Positions 5,903-13,934 are shown, numbered from the stretch's first letter. The stretch: DNA of 21,299 nt from Candidatus Stahliibacteriota bacterium (GCA_030592225.1 JAUVJT010000014.1:1-21299), one strand, 5' to 3'. A program made the numbers and translations. Notes: a model not told the origin generated them from the sequence alone.

Positions 5903-5930
5903 TTGCCAACCCCGTCAGCCTCCATATACT
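5903..5930 (+). promoter_or_regulatory. predicted promoter for coiled-coil protein gene
   Basis: TTGCCA (5903-5908), 16-nt spacer, TATACT (5925-5930). Transcription would give a leader of about 30 nt that contains the GGAGGT ribosome binding site at 5954-5959, in contrast to the leaderless genes. Confidence 0.65.
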
Positions 5931-5968
5931 CTGATTCATAACGAGCCAAAATCTGGAGGTAAATTGAT

Positions 5969-6493
5969 ATGACCTGGCTTCAAATCTGGCAGATACTGGG
6001 ACCGGCCCTGGGCGGGGCAATTGCAGGCGCTGCCGGACTCACTGCCTATCTCGTGATAAGAACCCTGGATCGCAAAACCCGGAACCAGGATTTTCTGCAG
6101 CGGCTCAAGACCTTCCTGTTGTCGTACGAGAATGAAATCAAACGCAACATAGACCTGCTGGGACGCGAACTCTCAGATGAAGGCGAGTACGTTGAATTCC
6201 TGCCCACCAGGAGCCGCGACGTAATGCTCTACACCCTGGGTGAAATACCGCTTGCCGAAGCCACCGGCGCAATGCGCTACGTTGTTGAATCGTACGCCAT
6301 CTTCGACGAGGCCAACCACATGCTGGAACAAATCCAGTCGCTCATGGAGCATAACGGTGATGCGCATCAGGCCTATGCCAAAAGAGCCGAGTTCGTCAAA
6401 GAGAAGCTGAATATCCTGAAGTGGGACGTTGAACAGATCCACAAGATAATGGAACGAATCAAGTCCAGGGTTCCCGAATCGGATTTGAGTTGA
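5969..6493 (+). CDS. membrane-anchored coiled-coil protein, unknown function
   Basis: 174 residues. An N-terminal hydrophobic helix (about 8-30, rich in Gly and Ala) is followed by a basic flank (RTLDRKTRNQ) and a charged, helix-forming region to the end, with probable coiled-coil at 120-165. This predicts a single-pass anchor with a cytoplasmic helical bundle. I do not recognise the family. A GGAGGT ribosome binding site lies 9 nt before ATG and a leadered promoter is present. It stands alone, between the paralog cluster and the repeat-rich DUF559 region. Confidence 0.8.
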   Translation: MTWLQIWQILGPALGGAIAGAAGLTAYLVIRTLDRKTRNQDFLQRLKTFLLSYENEIKRNIDLLGRELSDEGEYVEFLPTRSRDVMLYTLGEIPLAEATGAMRYVVESYAIFDEANHMLEQIQSLMEHNGDAHQAYAKRAEFVKEKLNILKWDVEQIHKIMERIKSRVPESDLS

Positions 6494-6892
6494 TTTTGTG
6501 GAGTTCCTTTGATTCCGGCTGCCTTAGGCGTCAAAAGAGTTATATCGAATTAACTTGACAATCACCGCTTCAGGCATATCCTGTTTTACAGGAGCGGTTG
6601 GTGAGGCTTGGGGGTAGAGGGCAATACGCAAACCAGAAAATTAATCGTAACCCGTTAGGAAACCTGCATCTGATAACCGAAATTCCCCTTCCCCCTGCCC
6701 CCCCTACCCTATGGGGCGCAGTAAAATTGGCACCCCAAGGGGCACGCTGTCCACCAAGGAGGGGGAAATAGAAGGGGACGCTGTCAATGCTGTTTTTCCT
6801 TCAAGCGTGGAGGGGGGCGCTGAAATTTCCCCTCCCTTGATGGGAGGGGTCGGAACCTCGCAGAGGTTCCGGGGGAAGGTGAAAAGAAGTTT
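6494..6892. other. 399-bp non-coding spacer with orphan promoter and repeats
   Basis: The first part holds a TTGACA-N16-TATCCT promoter-like element (6555-6582, + strand) and an imperfect nested hairpin (6561-6607). Behind it is a short GTG frame (6600-6770) with an AGGAG in front that runs into repeat sequence and is not convincing. From about 6680 the spacer is G/C-run-rich repeat sequence belonging to the DUF559 element. Confidence 0.6.
6751..6882. repeat. DUF559-flanking repeat, left copy
   Basis: It opens with CCACCAAGGAGGGGGAAATA (6751-6770). It contains CCCCTCCC-ttga-tGGGAGGGG (6830-6849) and the hairpin CGGAACCTC-gca-GAGGTTCCG (6851-6871), and ends GGGGAAGG. The right copy (7465-7556) has the same blocks in the same order but a different final hairpin. 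Confidence 0.75.
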
Positions 6893-7246
6893 ATGAAACG
6901 AAAATTGACACCCACTGCCCGAAGTCTTAGAAAACGCATGACTGACGCGGAGATTAAACTGTGGAAACACTTGAGTCGAAAACAACTGGGTGTAATCTTC
7001 AGACGCCAATACCCTATTGAAAACTATATAGTTGATTTTGTTTCCTTTGACGTCAAACTGATAGTAGAAGTTGATGGCAGTCAGCACGCCGATTCCGAAA
7101 CCGACAGGCTCAGAGACGAATGGTTTGCTTCCCAGGGCTTTAAAGTCCTCCGATTCTGGAATAACGACGTACTCAGAAACATAAAGGGTGCGATAAAGGT
7201 TATAAGCAATGCGGTTTCCCCTTTCCTAGTGGAAGGGGATGACTAG
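6893..7246 (+). CDS. DUF559-type endonuclease domain protein
   Basis: 117 residues, the usual length for stand-alone DUF559 proteins. Features are ARSLRKRMTDAEIKLWKHL at the N-terminus, RRQYPIENYIVDF (38-49), KLIVEVDGSQH (55-65) and a GFKVLRFWNNDVLRN tail, matching the DUF559/Vsr-like restriction endonuclease fold. Asp48, Glu59 and Asp61 are candidate catalytic residues. Upstream there is only a weak GAAG before the ATG. The last codons (FPFLVEGDD) are encoded by a hairpin of the repeat type (7218-7238), so the repeat reaches into the gene. Similar small DUF559 genes are, from memory, often embedded in such repeats. The biological role of stand-alone DUF559 proteins is not established. Confidence 0.85.
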   Translation: MKRKLTPTARSLRKRMTDAEIKLWKHLSRKQLGVIFRRQYPIENYIVDFVSFDVKLIVEVDGSQHADSETDRLRDEWFASQGFKVLRFWNNDVLRNIKGAIKVISNAVSPFLVEGDD

Positions 7247-7658
7247 ACAGGGGGGAAAATGCAAGTAAACCTTTCCCTCCCCCTACCCCCCTCCACAAGG
7301 GAGGGGGATGTATAAACCTTCCCCTCCACCGAAAAGGGAGATGTGTTGAGGTAGTAAATTTCCCCTCCCCTGGTGGCGTTAGTGCTCCCGCCTGCGCCCC
7401 CGTTGGGTGTCGGGTAGAGGGGATGAAGGGGAGGGTGATTAATTTCCCCGCCCCCCTGCTCCCTCCACCAAGGAGGGGGAAATAAAAGAAGACGCCATCA
7501 ATGTAATATCCCCTCCCTTGGTGGGAGGGGTCGACGCGAAGCGTCGGGGGAAGGGGACAATTTGGATCGAGTTAAGAGACGATAATCTGGGGTAAAATCT
7601 ACCCCTCCCCCTTTATCCCCCTACCTTTGTTTCACGGAAGTCATTCTCAGCCACCCTG
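7247..7658. repeat. 412-bp G/C-run-rich repeat spacer
   Basis: No credible gene. It contains multiple CCCCTCCC/GGGAGGGG-type blocks. The clear right-hand copy of the DUF559-flanking repeat lies at 7465-7556: CCACCAAGGAGGGGGAAATA, then CCCCTCCC-ttgg-tGGGAGGGG, then CGACGC-gaa-GCGTCG at 7532-7546, then GGGGAAGG. It separates the converging DUF559 and mutS genes; no T-tailed terminator is evident for either. Confidence 0.75.
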
Positions 7659-10229
7659 CTAGCCCTTGCCCAGCTTCTCCTGCCAGGCGATGAGTTTTTG
7701 CAGGGCTTCGATGGGCGAGAGGGAATCGAGATCCAGTTCGACAAGTTCCTGGGCAATCTTATCCTGAACAGCGCCGGCGAATAATCTCAGTTGAATCTTC
7801 TTTTCAGTTAAAATCTCGTCAATGCTTACCGTTTCTCCCTTGTAGATACGCTCCAGGATGGAGCGAGCGCGATCAACCACCGCCCTGGGTAATCCCGCCA
7901 GGCTGGCAACCTCGATGCCGTAGCTCTGATCGGACGCCTCGTACCGCAGCTTGCGCAGGAACAGGATGCCGTCGGCGCTGCGCTTGACCGAGAAACTCAC
8001 GTTTCGCAGCGAGGAGAAGTGCGACGCCAGTTCGGTGAGTTCGTGGTAGTGGGTGGCAAACAGGGTCTTGGCTCGGAGTTCGGGCGAGTTGTGGATGTAC
8101 TCGATTACTGCCCAGGCGATAGCCATGCCGTCATAGGTCGAGGTGCCGCGGCCTATCTCATCAAGAATCACCAGGCTTTTGGGAGTGGCGTTGCGCAGTA
8201 TGCTGGAGGTCTCAGCCATCTCGGCGAGAAAAGTGGAGACGCCGCGCGACAGGTCGTCGGATGCGCCGATGCGGGTGAAAATCTTGTCAACCAGGCCGAT
8301 TTTGGCCTTGCGGGCAGGCACGAATGATCCCATCTGCGCCATGATTACTGATAATGCCACCTGACGAAGATAGGTGGACTTACCTGCCATGTTCGGCCCG
8401 GTCACCAGCAGTATCATGTTCTCGGCGGCATCGAGCCGTATGTCGTTGGGAATGAACCGCTCGGCAAGCAGCTTCTCCACCACCGGATGACGGGAAGCGG
8501 TGATGCGAATCTCGTCGTCTTCGGTGATTTCCGGACGGACGTAGGAGTTTTCGCGTGCGGCCACGGTAAGTGATTGAAGAACGTCAACACCGGCGACGGC
8601 CTCGGCCAGCGCCTTGAATTGTCGCGCGCTTGCAGCCAGCTTTTCCCTGAAAGCAAGGAACATCTCGTACTCTATGATTTTCGAGCGTTCCTCGGCTGAC
8701 ATGATTTTCTGTTCCAGTTCTTTGAGCTGGGGGGTAAAAAACCGCTCGGCGTTAACCAGGGTCTGTTTGCGGATATAGCGGGAGGGAACCTGGGACGCCA
8801 GGCTGCGCGGGATTTCTATGTAGTAGCCGAACACGCTGTTGTACCCCACTTTGAGTTTAGCAATACCGGTGGCCGCCCGTTCTTTATCTCTCAACGCGGC
8901 GATGTGGGTGCGAGCGTCGTGGGCCAGGCTTCTGAGTTCATCAAGTTCGGCGTTGACTCCTGAGGCAATGATGCTGCCGTCGAGCAGGACGATGGACGGA
9001 TCCAAAGCAATGGTGCGCTCGATTTCCGCAGCCTGCTGATTGAAGTCGGCAATGCTTGAGCCAAGTTCCTCCAGCAAAGTGGAGTTAACCGGGGCAAGCT
9101 CTTGTTTTATGTCCGCGCCCAGTCTGAGCACCACGGCAAGGCGCAGAACTTCCCTGGGATTGACCCGCTGAGTCGCAACCTTGGAGACCAGCCGCTCGGG
9201 ATCGCCTGCTTCTTTAAGCAGCGCTTGCAGATTGCCGGATAGTTGTGTGTTGCCGAAGAGTTCGTCAACCGCATCAAGCCGGGCGTCAATGTCTTTCCTG
9301 GTACGCAAAGGGAAAATGAGCCAGCGTTTCAGCAGCCGGGTACCGCACGGGGTCAGGGTACGGTCAAGAATAGAGAACAGCGAGCCTTGTGACGAGCGGT
9401 CGCGCTGACGCTCCAGAAGTTCAAGATTTCGCTGGGTGAACTCGTCTATGGCAAGATACCGGGATGCCTCGAATATCCGAATGCCCTCGATATGAGGAAG
9501 TACGCTTTTCTTCTGCTCGGTCAGGTAGGCGAGCACCGCCCCTGCCGCACGCATGGCAAGGGGGCGATTCTGCAGCCCCAACCCCTCCAGCCCGGCCACC
9601 TTGAAATGCTCCAGGAGATTGGCCGCAGAAAGCTCGGAGTCAAAAATATGGGCGCCAACCGGTTGAATGCTTACAGAAAAGAGCGCAGTCCGCCACTCCT
9701 CGTCTTCAGATACCAGCAACTCCCGGGGCGCAATCTTGGCCAGATGCTCTTCCGCTTCTGCCAGAAGGGTTTGGCCGCACACGAACTCGCCGGTGGATAC
9801 GTCGGCATAGGCCAAACCGGCCAGATCGTCTTGTTTGACTAACGCCGCCAGGTAGTTGCCTGTGGAGGAATCGAGCATCTCCTCGGCGGCGATGGTGCCC
9901 GGGGTAATGACCTCTGTAACGTCTCGTTTGAGTAATTTTTTACCAGGGTCGGGCAGCTCTACTTGCTCGCACACCGCAACCTTGAGCCCGGCCTTGACCA
10001 GTTTGGTAAGATACCGTTCGCAGCTTTTTACGGGAATGCCGGCCAGAGGCACGTCGCCGGATGCCCCGTAGTGTCTGGAAGTAAGGGTGATTCCCAGAAT
10101 CCTGGCCGCAACCCTGGCGTCATCGTACATCATCTCGTAAAAATCACCCATGCGAAAGAACAGAAGCGCGTCAGGATAACGCCGCTTGATATCGTGATAC
10201 TGTTTAAGAAGGGGGGTAAGGTCGGCCAA
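7659..10229 (-). CDS. mutS: DNA mismatch repair protein MutS
   Basis: 856 residues from a TTG start at 10229, close to E. coli MutS (853). The mismatch-recognition F-x-E motif is Phe30-Tyr31-Glu32 (RMGDFYEMMYDDA). The Walker A GPNMAGKST is near residue 610, the DEIGRGTSTYDG Walker B/signature near 689, FATHYHEL follows, and a C-terminal helical dimerisation region comes last. It binds mispaired bases and uses ATP to recruit MutL, which is not in this window. A longer GTG start at 10328 would overlap the upstream SPOR gene by 94 bp and add an unrelated 33-residue extension, so it was not used. No ATG is available and no Shine-Dalgarno precedes TTG, which lies five bases after the SPOR stop; translational coupling is likely. 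Confidence 0.95.
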   Translation of the reverse strand: MADLTPLLKQYHDIKRRYPDALLFFRMGDFYEMMYDDARVAARILGITLTSRHYGASGDVPLAGIPVKSCERYLTKLVKAGLKVAVCEQVELPDPGKKLLKRDVTEVITPGTIAAEEMLDSSTGNYLAALVKQDDLAGLAYADVSTGEFVCGQTLLAEAEEHLAKIAPRELLVSEDEEWRTALFSVSIQPVGAHIFDSELSAANLLEHFKVAGLEGLGLQNRPLAMRAAGAVLAYLTEQKKSVLPHIEGIRIFEASRYLAIDEFTQRNLELLERQRDRSSQGSLFSILDRTLTPCGTRLLKRWLIFPLRTRKDIDARLDAVDELFGNTQLSGNLQALLKEAGDPERLVSKVATQRVNPREVLRLAVVLRLGADIKQELAPVNSTLLEELGSSIADFNQQAAEIERTIALDPSIVLLDGSIIASGVNAELDELRSLAHDARTHIAALRDKERAATGIAKLKVGYNSVFGYYIEIPRSLASQVPSRYIRKQTLVNAERFFTPQLKELEQKIMSAEERSKIIEYEMFLAFREKLAASARQFKALAEAVAGVDVLQSLTVAARENSYVRPEITEDDEIRITASRHPVVEKLLAERFIPNDIRLDAAENMILLVTGPNMAGKSTYLRQVALSVIMAQMGSFVPARKAKIGLVDKIFTRIGASDDLSRGVSTFLAEMAETSSILRNATPKSLVILDEIGRGTSTYDGMAIAWAVIEYIHNSPELRAKTLFATHYHELTELASHFSSLRNVSFSVKRSADGILFLRKLRYEASDQSYGIEVASLAGLPRAVVDRARSILERIYKGETVSIDEILTEKKIQLRLFAGAVQDKIAQELVELDLDSLSPIEALQKLIAWQEKLGKG

Positions 10230-10234
10230 CGTAT

Positions 10235-10990
10235 TTATCGTTTGATGACCATGGCGGCCTTGCCCGCTGCCTTCAAGCTCTCCGCGTAGACTGAGGCATC
10301 CTGCTGGGTGGAAAACGGCCCCAGCCACACCCGGTAATACAGCTTGCCTGCAAGAGTCACTTGACGGATCTCGCCTGAACGGCCCTGGCTCTGGTAATTC
10401 GACAGCAGGTTCTCGGCGCGTGCCGGATCGGTAAACGACCCAACCTGCACCGCATAGCCGCCCTGGGTAGCGCTGCTTCCATTAGACGGGGCAGCGCTCT
10501 CCCCTAACGCCTCCAGCTCTTTTGACGCCAGAGAAACCCAAACGGTGCCGGCACCTCTGGACTGGGTTTTGTGAAAATGAACCGCCGCCGAGGATTTATC
10601 ACCCAGGATAAGGTAGCATATTCCCAGCCAGTAGTTGGTTTCGGCCAGTAGCGGGGTTTGCGGGTAAAGGGAAAGAAGCTGTTTCAGTCGGGTGGTGGAT
10701 TTCTTGTACAGACCGTACGCGTAATCTATGGCTGCCGCCTCGAACAGAGCGCTGTCCGCGTAAGAACTCGAAGCGTGCTTTGCCACAACTCTCATGTAAA
10801 GGCCACGCGCCACTCCGGGATTTGACTCAAGCCTGGCAAGCCAGAGCGTTGCCTGGGCAACGCCTGCATCGCCGGGTCTTGCGCTAACGAACTCGGCAAA
10901 ACTCTTGCGCGCGCCGTCGTAGTCACCTACCCGGACAGCGGTAAGGCCGTCGGAGAGATTCGCTCCCAGAAGCAGCAGTAGATAAATCAT
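10235..10990 (-). CDS. TPR and SPOR domain protein
   Basis: 251 residues. A short hydrophobic N-terminus (MIYLLLLLGA) may be a signal or anchor. Residues about 12-165 form tetratricopeptide-like helices (GDYDGARKSFAEF, YADSALFEAAAIDYAYGLYKKS, ETNYWLGICYLILGDKSSA). Residues 177-251 are a SPOR domain (GGYAVQVGSFTDPARAENLL...YYRVWLGPFSTQQDA). SPOR domains bind denuded glycan strands of septal peptidoglycan, so a periplasmic envelope or division role is likely. The start overlaps the lapB stop as ATGA without its own Shine-Dalgarno, implying coupled translation. It lies between lapB and mutS in the miaB operon. Confidence 0.9.
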   Translation of the reverse strand: MIYLLLLLGANLSDGLTAVRVGDYDGARKSFAEFVSARPGDAGVAQATLWLARLESNPGVARGLYMRVVAKHASSSYADSALFEAAAIDYAYGLYKKSTTRLKQLLSLYPQTPLLAETNYWLGICYLILGDKSSAAVHFHKTQSRGAGTVWVSLASKELEALGESAAPSNGSSATQGGYAVQVGSFTDPARAENLLSNYQSQGRSGEIRQVTLAGKLYYRVWLGPFSTQQDASVYAESLKAAGKAAMVIKR

Positions 10991-12105
10991 GGTTCACAAA
11001 TCCGTTCGCCGCACGCTGGGCAGAACCATGCGGCTCTGTCAAGATGGGAGCCGCACTCCGCACAAATCGCGGGCATAAACACCAACTGCCCGGAGAGTTT
11101 CTCAAACGACTCCGTGGCCTCTGTGTACTTCTTCTGCTCAAGCAGAAAGCGTACCTGCTGGAGCAAAAGCATAACGTCGTCCGGAGACTCAGTCAGGGCT
11201 TCGTTTATGAGCGCAAGCGCCGCGTCAGGCGCACCCTCCTTGGCCTTTAATCCGGCGAGCCTGAGACGAATCTGGTAGGAATCAGGGAAGCGTTTCAACA
11301 ATCCTTCATATAACGGTACAACCCTCTCGTAGGAACCCAGATTAAAATAAACCTGTTCCACCAGATCAAGTATCTTCTCCGCGTATTGAGGATGGAGTTT
11401 GATGAACTTATCGATAAGTGAACGCGCCCTGGAATTCTCTCCCGCATCGAGAAAATGCCTGATCTGTACGATAAACGCGTACGGGTGATTTTTGGAGAGC
11501 TTTTGCGCCTGTTTGAGGTTCTCGGCCGCTTTGGCATCCTCACCGCCTTCCCACTGCAGACGCGCCAGCTCGGCATACCATGCGGCCGCCTCCTTATTCT
11601 CGGAGAGGATTTTTTTATGCTGTTTAAGCGCGTCCGCGACCTCGTCGGTGCGCTTGCGTCCCAGAAGCATGGCCAGCAGTTGACGCAGGTAGTGAAGCTT
11701 TTGACCGGACAGCCTGATGAGTTCCTTGAGCAGGCCAATGGATTTCTCCACCCTATCCATCGCAAGGTAATCTGCAATCAGCTCTTCGTAGATTATCAGT
11801 TCCTCTGAACGTTTTAGCGCCGGGCGTACGGTAAGGGACTGATGGATGTGCGCCGCCTTCTCCGCGTCGCCGCGCTCACGAATCAACCTGCCCAGACGAA
11901 CGTAGGCGTCCACGTTATCGGTATCTTTCATGACCGTATCGCGAAGCCGCCTCATCGCCTCTATTTCACGTCCGTCAAGCAAGGCGCGAAGAGCCTGCTG
12001 GTAATCGTCGGTCACGGGTTCGCTGCGGCGTCTTGACAGAGCCAGCACCAAAATGATTATTGCCAGAACAATGAATGCGCCGAGGATTATCCAGAAGACG
12101 GTCAT
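10987..12105 (-). CDS. lapB: LapB (YciM)-like TPR protein with zinc ribbon
   Basis: 372 residues. An N-terminal membrane helix (4-23) is followed by a basic RRR flank, about nine TPR-like helical repeats (30-340), and a C-terminal CAECG...WFCPACG rubredoxin-like zinc site. This order is the hallmark of LapB/YciM. In E. coli LapB is an inner-membrane protein that steers FtsH to degrade LpxC, setting the lipopolysaccharide level. Pairing with lapA just upstream matches E. coli. Its ATG overlaps the lapA stop as ATGA and is preceded by GGAGGAG. It supports a diderm, LPS-making cell. No lpxC or ftsH gene is in the window. Confidence 0.9.
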   Translation of the reverse strand: MTVFWIILGAFIVLAIIILVLALSRRRSEPVTDDYQQALRALLDGREIEAMRRLRDTVMKDTDNVDAYVRLGRLIRERGDAEKAAHIHQSLTVRPALKRSEELIIYEELIADYLAMDRVEKSIGLLKELIRLSGQKLHYLRQLLAMLLGRKRTDEVADALKQHKKILSENKEAAAWYAELARLQWEGGEDAKAAENLKQAQKLSKNHPYAFIVQIRHFLDAGENSRARSLIDKFIKLHPQYAEKILDLVEQVYFNLGSYERVVPLYEGLLKRFPDSYQIRLRLAGLKAKEGAPDAALALINEALTESPDDVMLLLQQVRFLLEQKKYTEATESFEKLSGQLVFMPAICAECGSHLDRAAWFCPACGERICEP

Positions 12106-12425
12106 AACTCCTCCTCGACCTGCTTGGCCAGGATTTCAGGAGCCAGAGGAAGATTCCGCAGGGCGTTAACTTCTTTACGCATGGCTCCGATTTCCCGCTG
12201 CAGACGTCTGGCCCTGCTGCGCAGCCGTATCTCCTCTGCAAGTGAGAAGAGGAGGATGGAGAACACCCCGAACCCGAAACAGATTAATCCTACAAGCGCC
12301 ACGGAAACGCCCTCGATGGTCTGCTTGAATATCTGCACGTCGGTCTGGATGCCGTGGTTAAAAAGGGCAAAAAGCCCTGCAGTCAGGAAAACGATAACTA
12401 CTATAATCCAAAGTACAACTTTCAT
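12102..12425 (-). CDS. lapA: LapA domain (DUF1049) membrane protein
   Basis: 107 residues. Two membrane helices (about 4-22 and 40-62) have the FNHG segment between them and a C-terminal basic coiled coil (EEIRLRSRARRLQREIGAMRKEV), the standard LapA/YciS plan. It is the usual partner of LapB in the inner membrane. A strong AAGGAGG ribosome binding site sits in the 9-bp gap after the miaB stop, and the stop overlaps the lapB start. Confidence 0.9.
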   Translation of the reverse strand: MKVVLWIIVVIVFLTAGLFALFNHGIQTDVQIFKQTIEGVSVALVGLICFGFGVFSILLFSLAEEIRLRSRARRLQREIGAMRKEVNALRNLPLAPEILAKQVEEEL

Positions 12426-12434
12426 GCCGCCTCC

Positions 12435-13700
12435 TTAGCACGGTTCGGCAAGAATACTCCAGCCTGCCAAACCGACAAGCCTTGCCTTGAGTTTCTCGCC
12501 CAACCGGGTGTTATGGTTCAATATCACGAGTCTCGTGTTTTTCATTTCTGCAAGCATCGCGCCTTCGCCCCTTGGGGCGGGAGCGGTAACAAACACCTCG
12601 GCTTCGGCGCCCACCAGTCTTTCCGCGCTGCGCCGGGTAATGGCGTTTTGATGCTCGATGAGTTGGGCAAGCCTTCTCTTGCGTTCCGGGACTGCAACCT
12701 GGTTTCCCATATCCGCAGCCCTGGTGCCGGGGCGCTCGGAGTAGGCAAACATGTAGGCGAAATCGAATCCTATACGGTCAACCGCATCGAGAGTAAGTTG
12801 ATAATCCCGCTCTGTTTCCCCGGGGAATCCCACCAGCAGATCGGTGGTAAGGTAGGTGTCGGGAAAAGCCTCACGCACCCACGCTACCCTCTCCTCGTAC
12901 TCGGCGATACCGTAGCCGCGTCCCATGCGTTTCAGCACGTCATTGGATGCGGATTGGAGCGGCAGATGGAAAAGATGCAAAAGCTGAGGAATACCGGCCA
13001 TGCGCTGGACTGCCTCGCGTGAAAGGTCGCGCGGATGCGACGTTAGAAAGCCGAGACGCTCCAGTCCCTCCAGCCGGGCCACCCGTTCAACAAGGTCGAT
13101 AAATTCCATACCTTCACGGTGATACGCCAGAACGTTCTGGCCCAGCAGGAAAATTTGCTTGATACCCTTATCAAGCAAATGACGAATCTGCCTTTCCAGA
13201 TCCGCATAGGGAACGCTGCGTTCAGGGCCGCGCGCGTAAGGCACCACGCAATAAGTGCAATAATTGTTGCAGCCCCGCATCACGGCAAGTGAGGCGGAAA
13301 CCGGATTGTTCCCTGAAGGCAGAAGGTCGCTGTAAGTTTCAAGATTTGGGGAAGGTCGCTGCGGCAAGGCGCTCTTGCCAAGAACGAGCGAGGGGATTGC
13401 GCGGTAATCGTCCGGGCCCAGTACAAAGTCGGCAATGCCGCCGTCTATCAGCTCCTTGCCCCTCAACCGGCCCATGCACCCGGCAAGAATTACCTTCTTG
13501 CCTTCACCCCGCATGGTTCGGGCAAAACCCGCAGCCCTGTCCTCGGCACGCTGACGAACCGAACAGGTCAAAAGCACCACAGCATCGGCCTCGTTGCTGC
13601 CCGAGACCTGGTTGATTCCCGCTTCCGCCAGCAACCGGGATACCAGGTGCGCGTCGGCGGCGTTCATCTGACAACCGTAAACCTTCAGAAAACAGTTCAT
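12435..13700 (-). CDS. miaB: MiaB-type tRNA methylthiotransferase
   Basis: 421 residues from the ATG at 13700. The N-terminal UPF0004 domain has Cys10 (YGCQMN), Cys46 (TCSVRQRAEDR) and Cys75 (LAGCMGR) for one [4Fe-4S] cluster. The radical-SAM domain has CNNYCTYC (Cys144, 148, 151), and a C-terminal TRAM domain follows. It adds the 2-methylthio group to N6-isopentenyl-A37 of tRNA. The frame stays open to 13781, but that extension crosses the promoter and an intergenic repeat, so the start at 13700 (MNCFLKVYGCQMN) was chosen; it fits the family. It is the first gene of the miaB-lapA-lapB-SPOR-mutS operon and starts leaderless. Confidence 0.93.
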   Translation of the reverse strand: MNCFLKVYGCQMNAADAHLVSRLLAEAGINQVSGSNEADAVVLLTCSVRQRAEDRAAGFARTMRGEGKKVILAGCMGRLRGKELIDGGIADFVLGPDDYRAIPSLVLGKSALPQRPSPNLETYSDLLPSGNNPVSASLAVMRGCNNYCTYCVVPYARGPERSVPYADLERQIRHLLDKGIKQIFLLGQNVLAYHREGMEFIDLVERVARLEGLERLGFLTSHPRDLSREAVQRMAGIPQLLHLFHLPLQSASNDVLKRMGRGYGIAEYEERVAWVREAFPDTYLTTDLLVGFPGETERDYQLTLDAVDRIGFDFAYMFAYSERPGTRAADMGNQVAVPERKRRLAQLIEHQNAITRRSAERLVGAEAEVFVTAPAPRGEGAMLAEMKNTRLVILNHNTRLGEKLKARLVGLAGWSILAEPC

Positions 13701-13707
13701 TCTAAAG

Positions 13708-13735
13708 ATTCTAACTATCCTGCAGCCATAGTCAA
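13708..13735 (-). promoter_or_regulatory. predicted promoter of miaB-mutS operon, leaderless
   Basis: Minus strand TTGACT (13730-13735), 16-nt spacer, TAGAAT (13708-13713), then seven bases to the miaB ATG at 13700. The first 67-bp repeat unit begins immediately upstream of the -35. Confidence 0.8.
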
Positions 13736-13900
13736 GCCCCCCCGTACCCTTGAGGGGCATTTTCACTATATCCAGGAACATACGTTCCTGGTTTTTAATG
13801 ACATAACACCCGTACCCCTCCGGGTCATTTCCACTATTACTCTGGCCTTGCGGCCGGCATATAAGGATATAACACCCCCGTAACCCTCCGGGTCACAGCC
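13735..13900. repeat. ~67-bp hairpin repeats, tandem copies 2, 3 and partial 4
   Basis: Copy 2 (13735-13802) has GTACCC-ttga-GGGG, TTTTCACTAT and CCAGGAAC-atac-GTTCCTGG (13772-13791). Copy 3 (13803-13868) begins ATAACACC and has GTACCCctccGGGT, ATTTCCACTATTA and CTGGCC-ttgc-GGCCGG (13842-13857). Copy 4 starts ATAACACCCCC at 13869, has GTAACCCtccGGGT and breaks off near 13892. The layout is the same as at 5775. Confidence 0.8.
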
Positions 13901-13907
13901 TGCCTCT

Positions 13908-13934
13908 TGGGATGCTTACTTTAACTGCATCCCA
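13908..13934. repeat. TGGGATGC...GCATCCCA hairpin repeat, copy 2
   Basis: Arms 13908-13915 and 13927-13934, with loop ttactttaact, followed by TAGGGTA. It pairs with the copy at 3050-3075, in which one base pair differs on both arms. Confidence 0.75.

Noticed and set aside
6600..6770. GTG frame behind AGGAG and the orphan promoter
   Set aside because: The second half is repeat-derived and composition is unlike a protein; kept only as a note.
6711..6896. 61-residue plus-strand frame before the DUF559 gene
   Set aside because: It consists of translated repeat sequence, Gly- and Pro-rich, with no family resemblance.
10230..10328. Longer MutS start at GTG 10328
   Set aside because: It overlaps the SPOR gene by 94 bp and adds residues unlike any MutS N-terminus.
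13701..13781. N-terminal extension of miaB
   Set aside because: It would translate the promoter and a dispersed repeat; the start at 13700 matches the family N-terminus.
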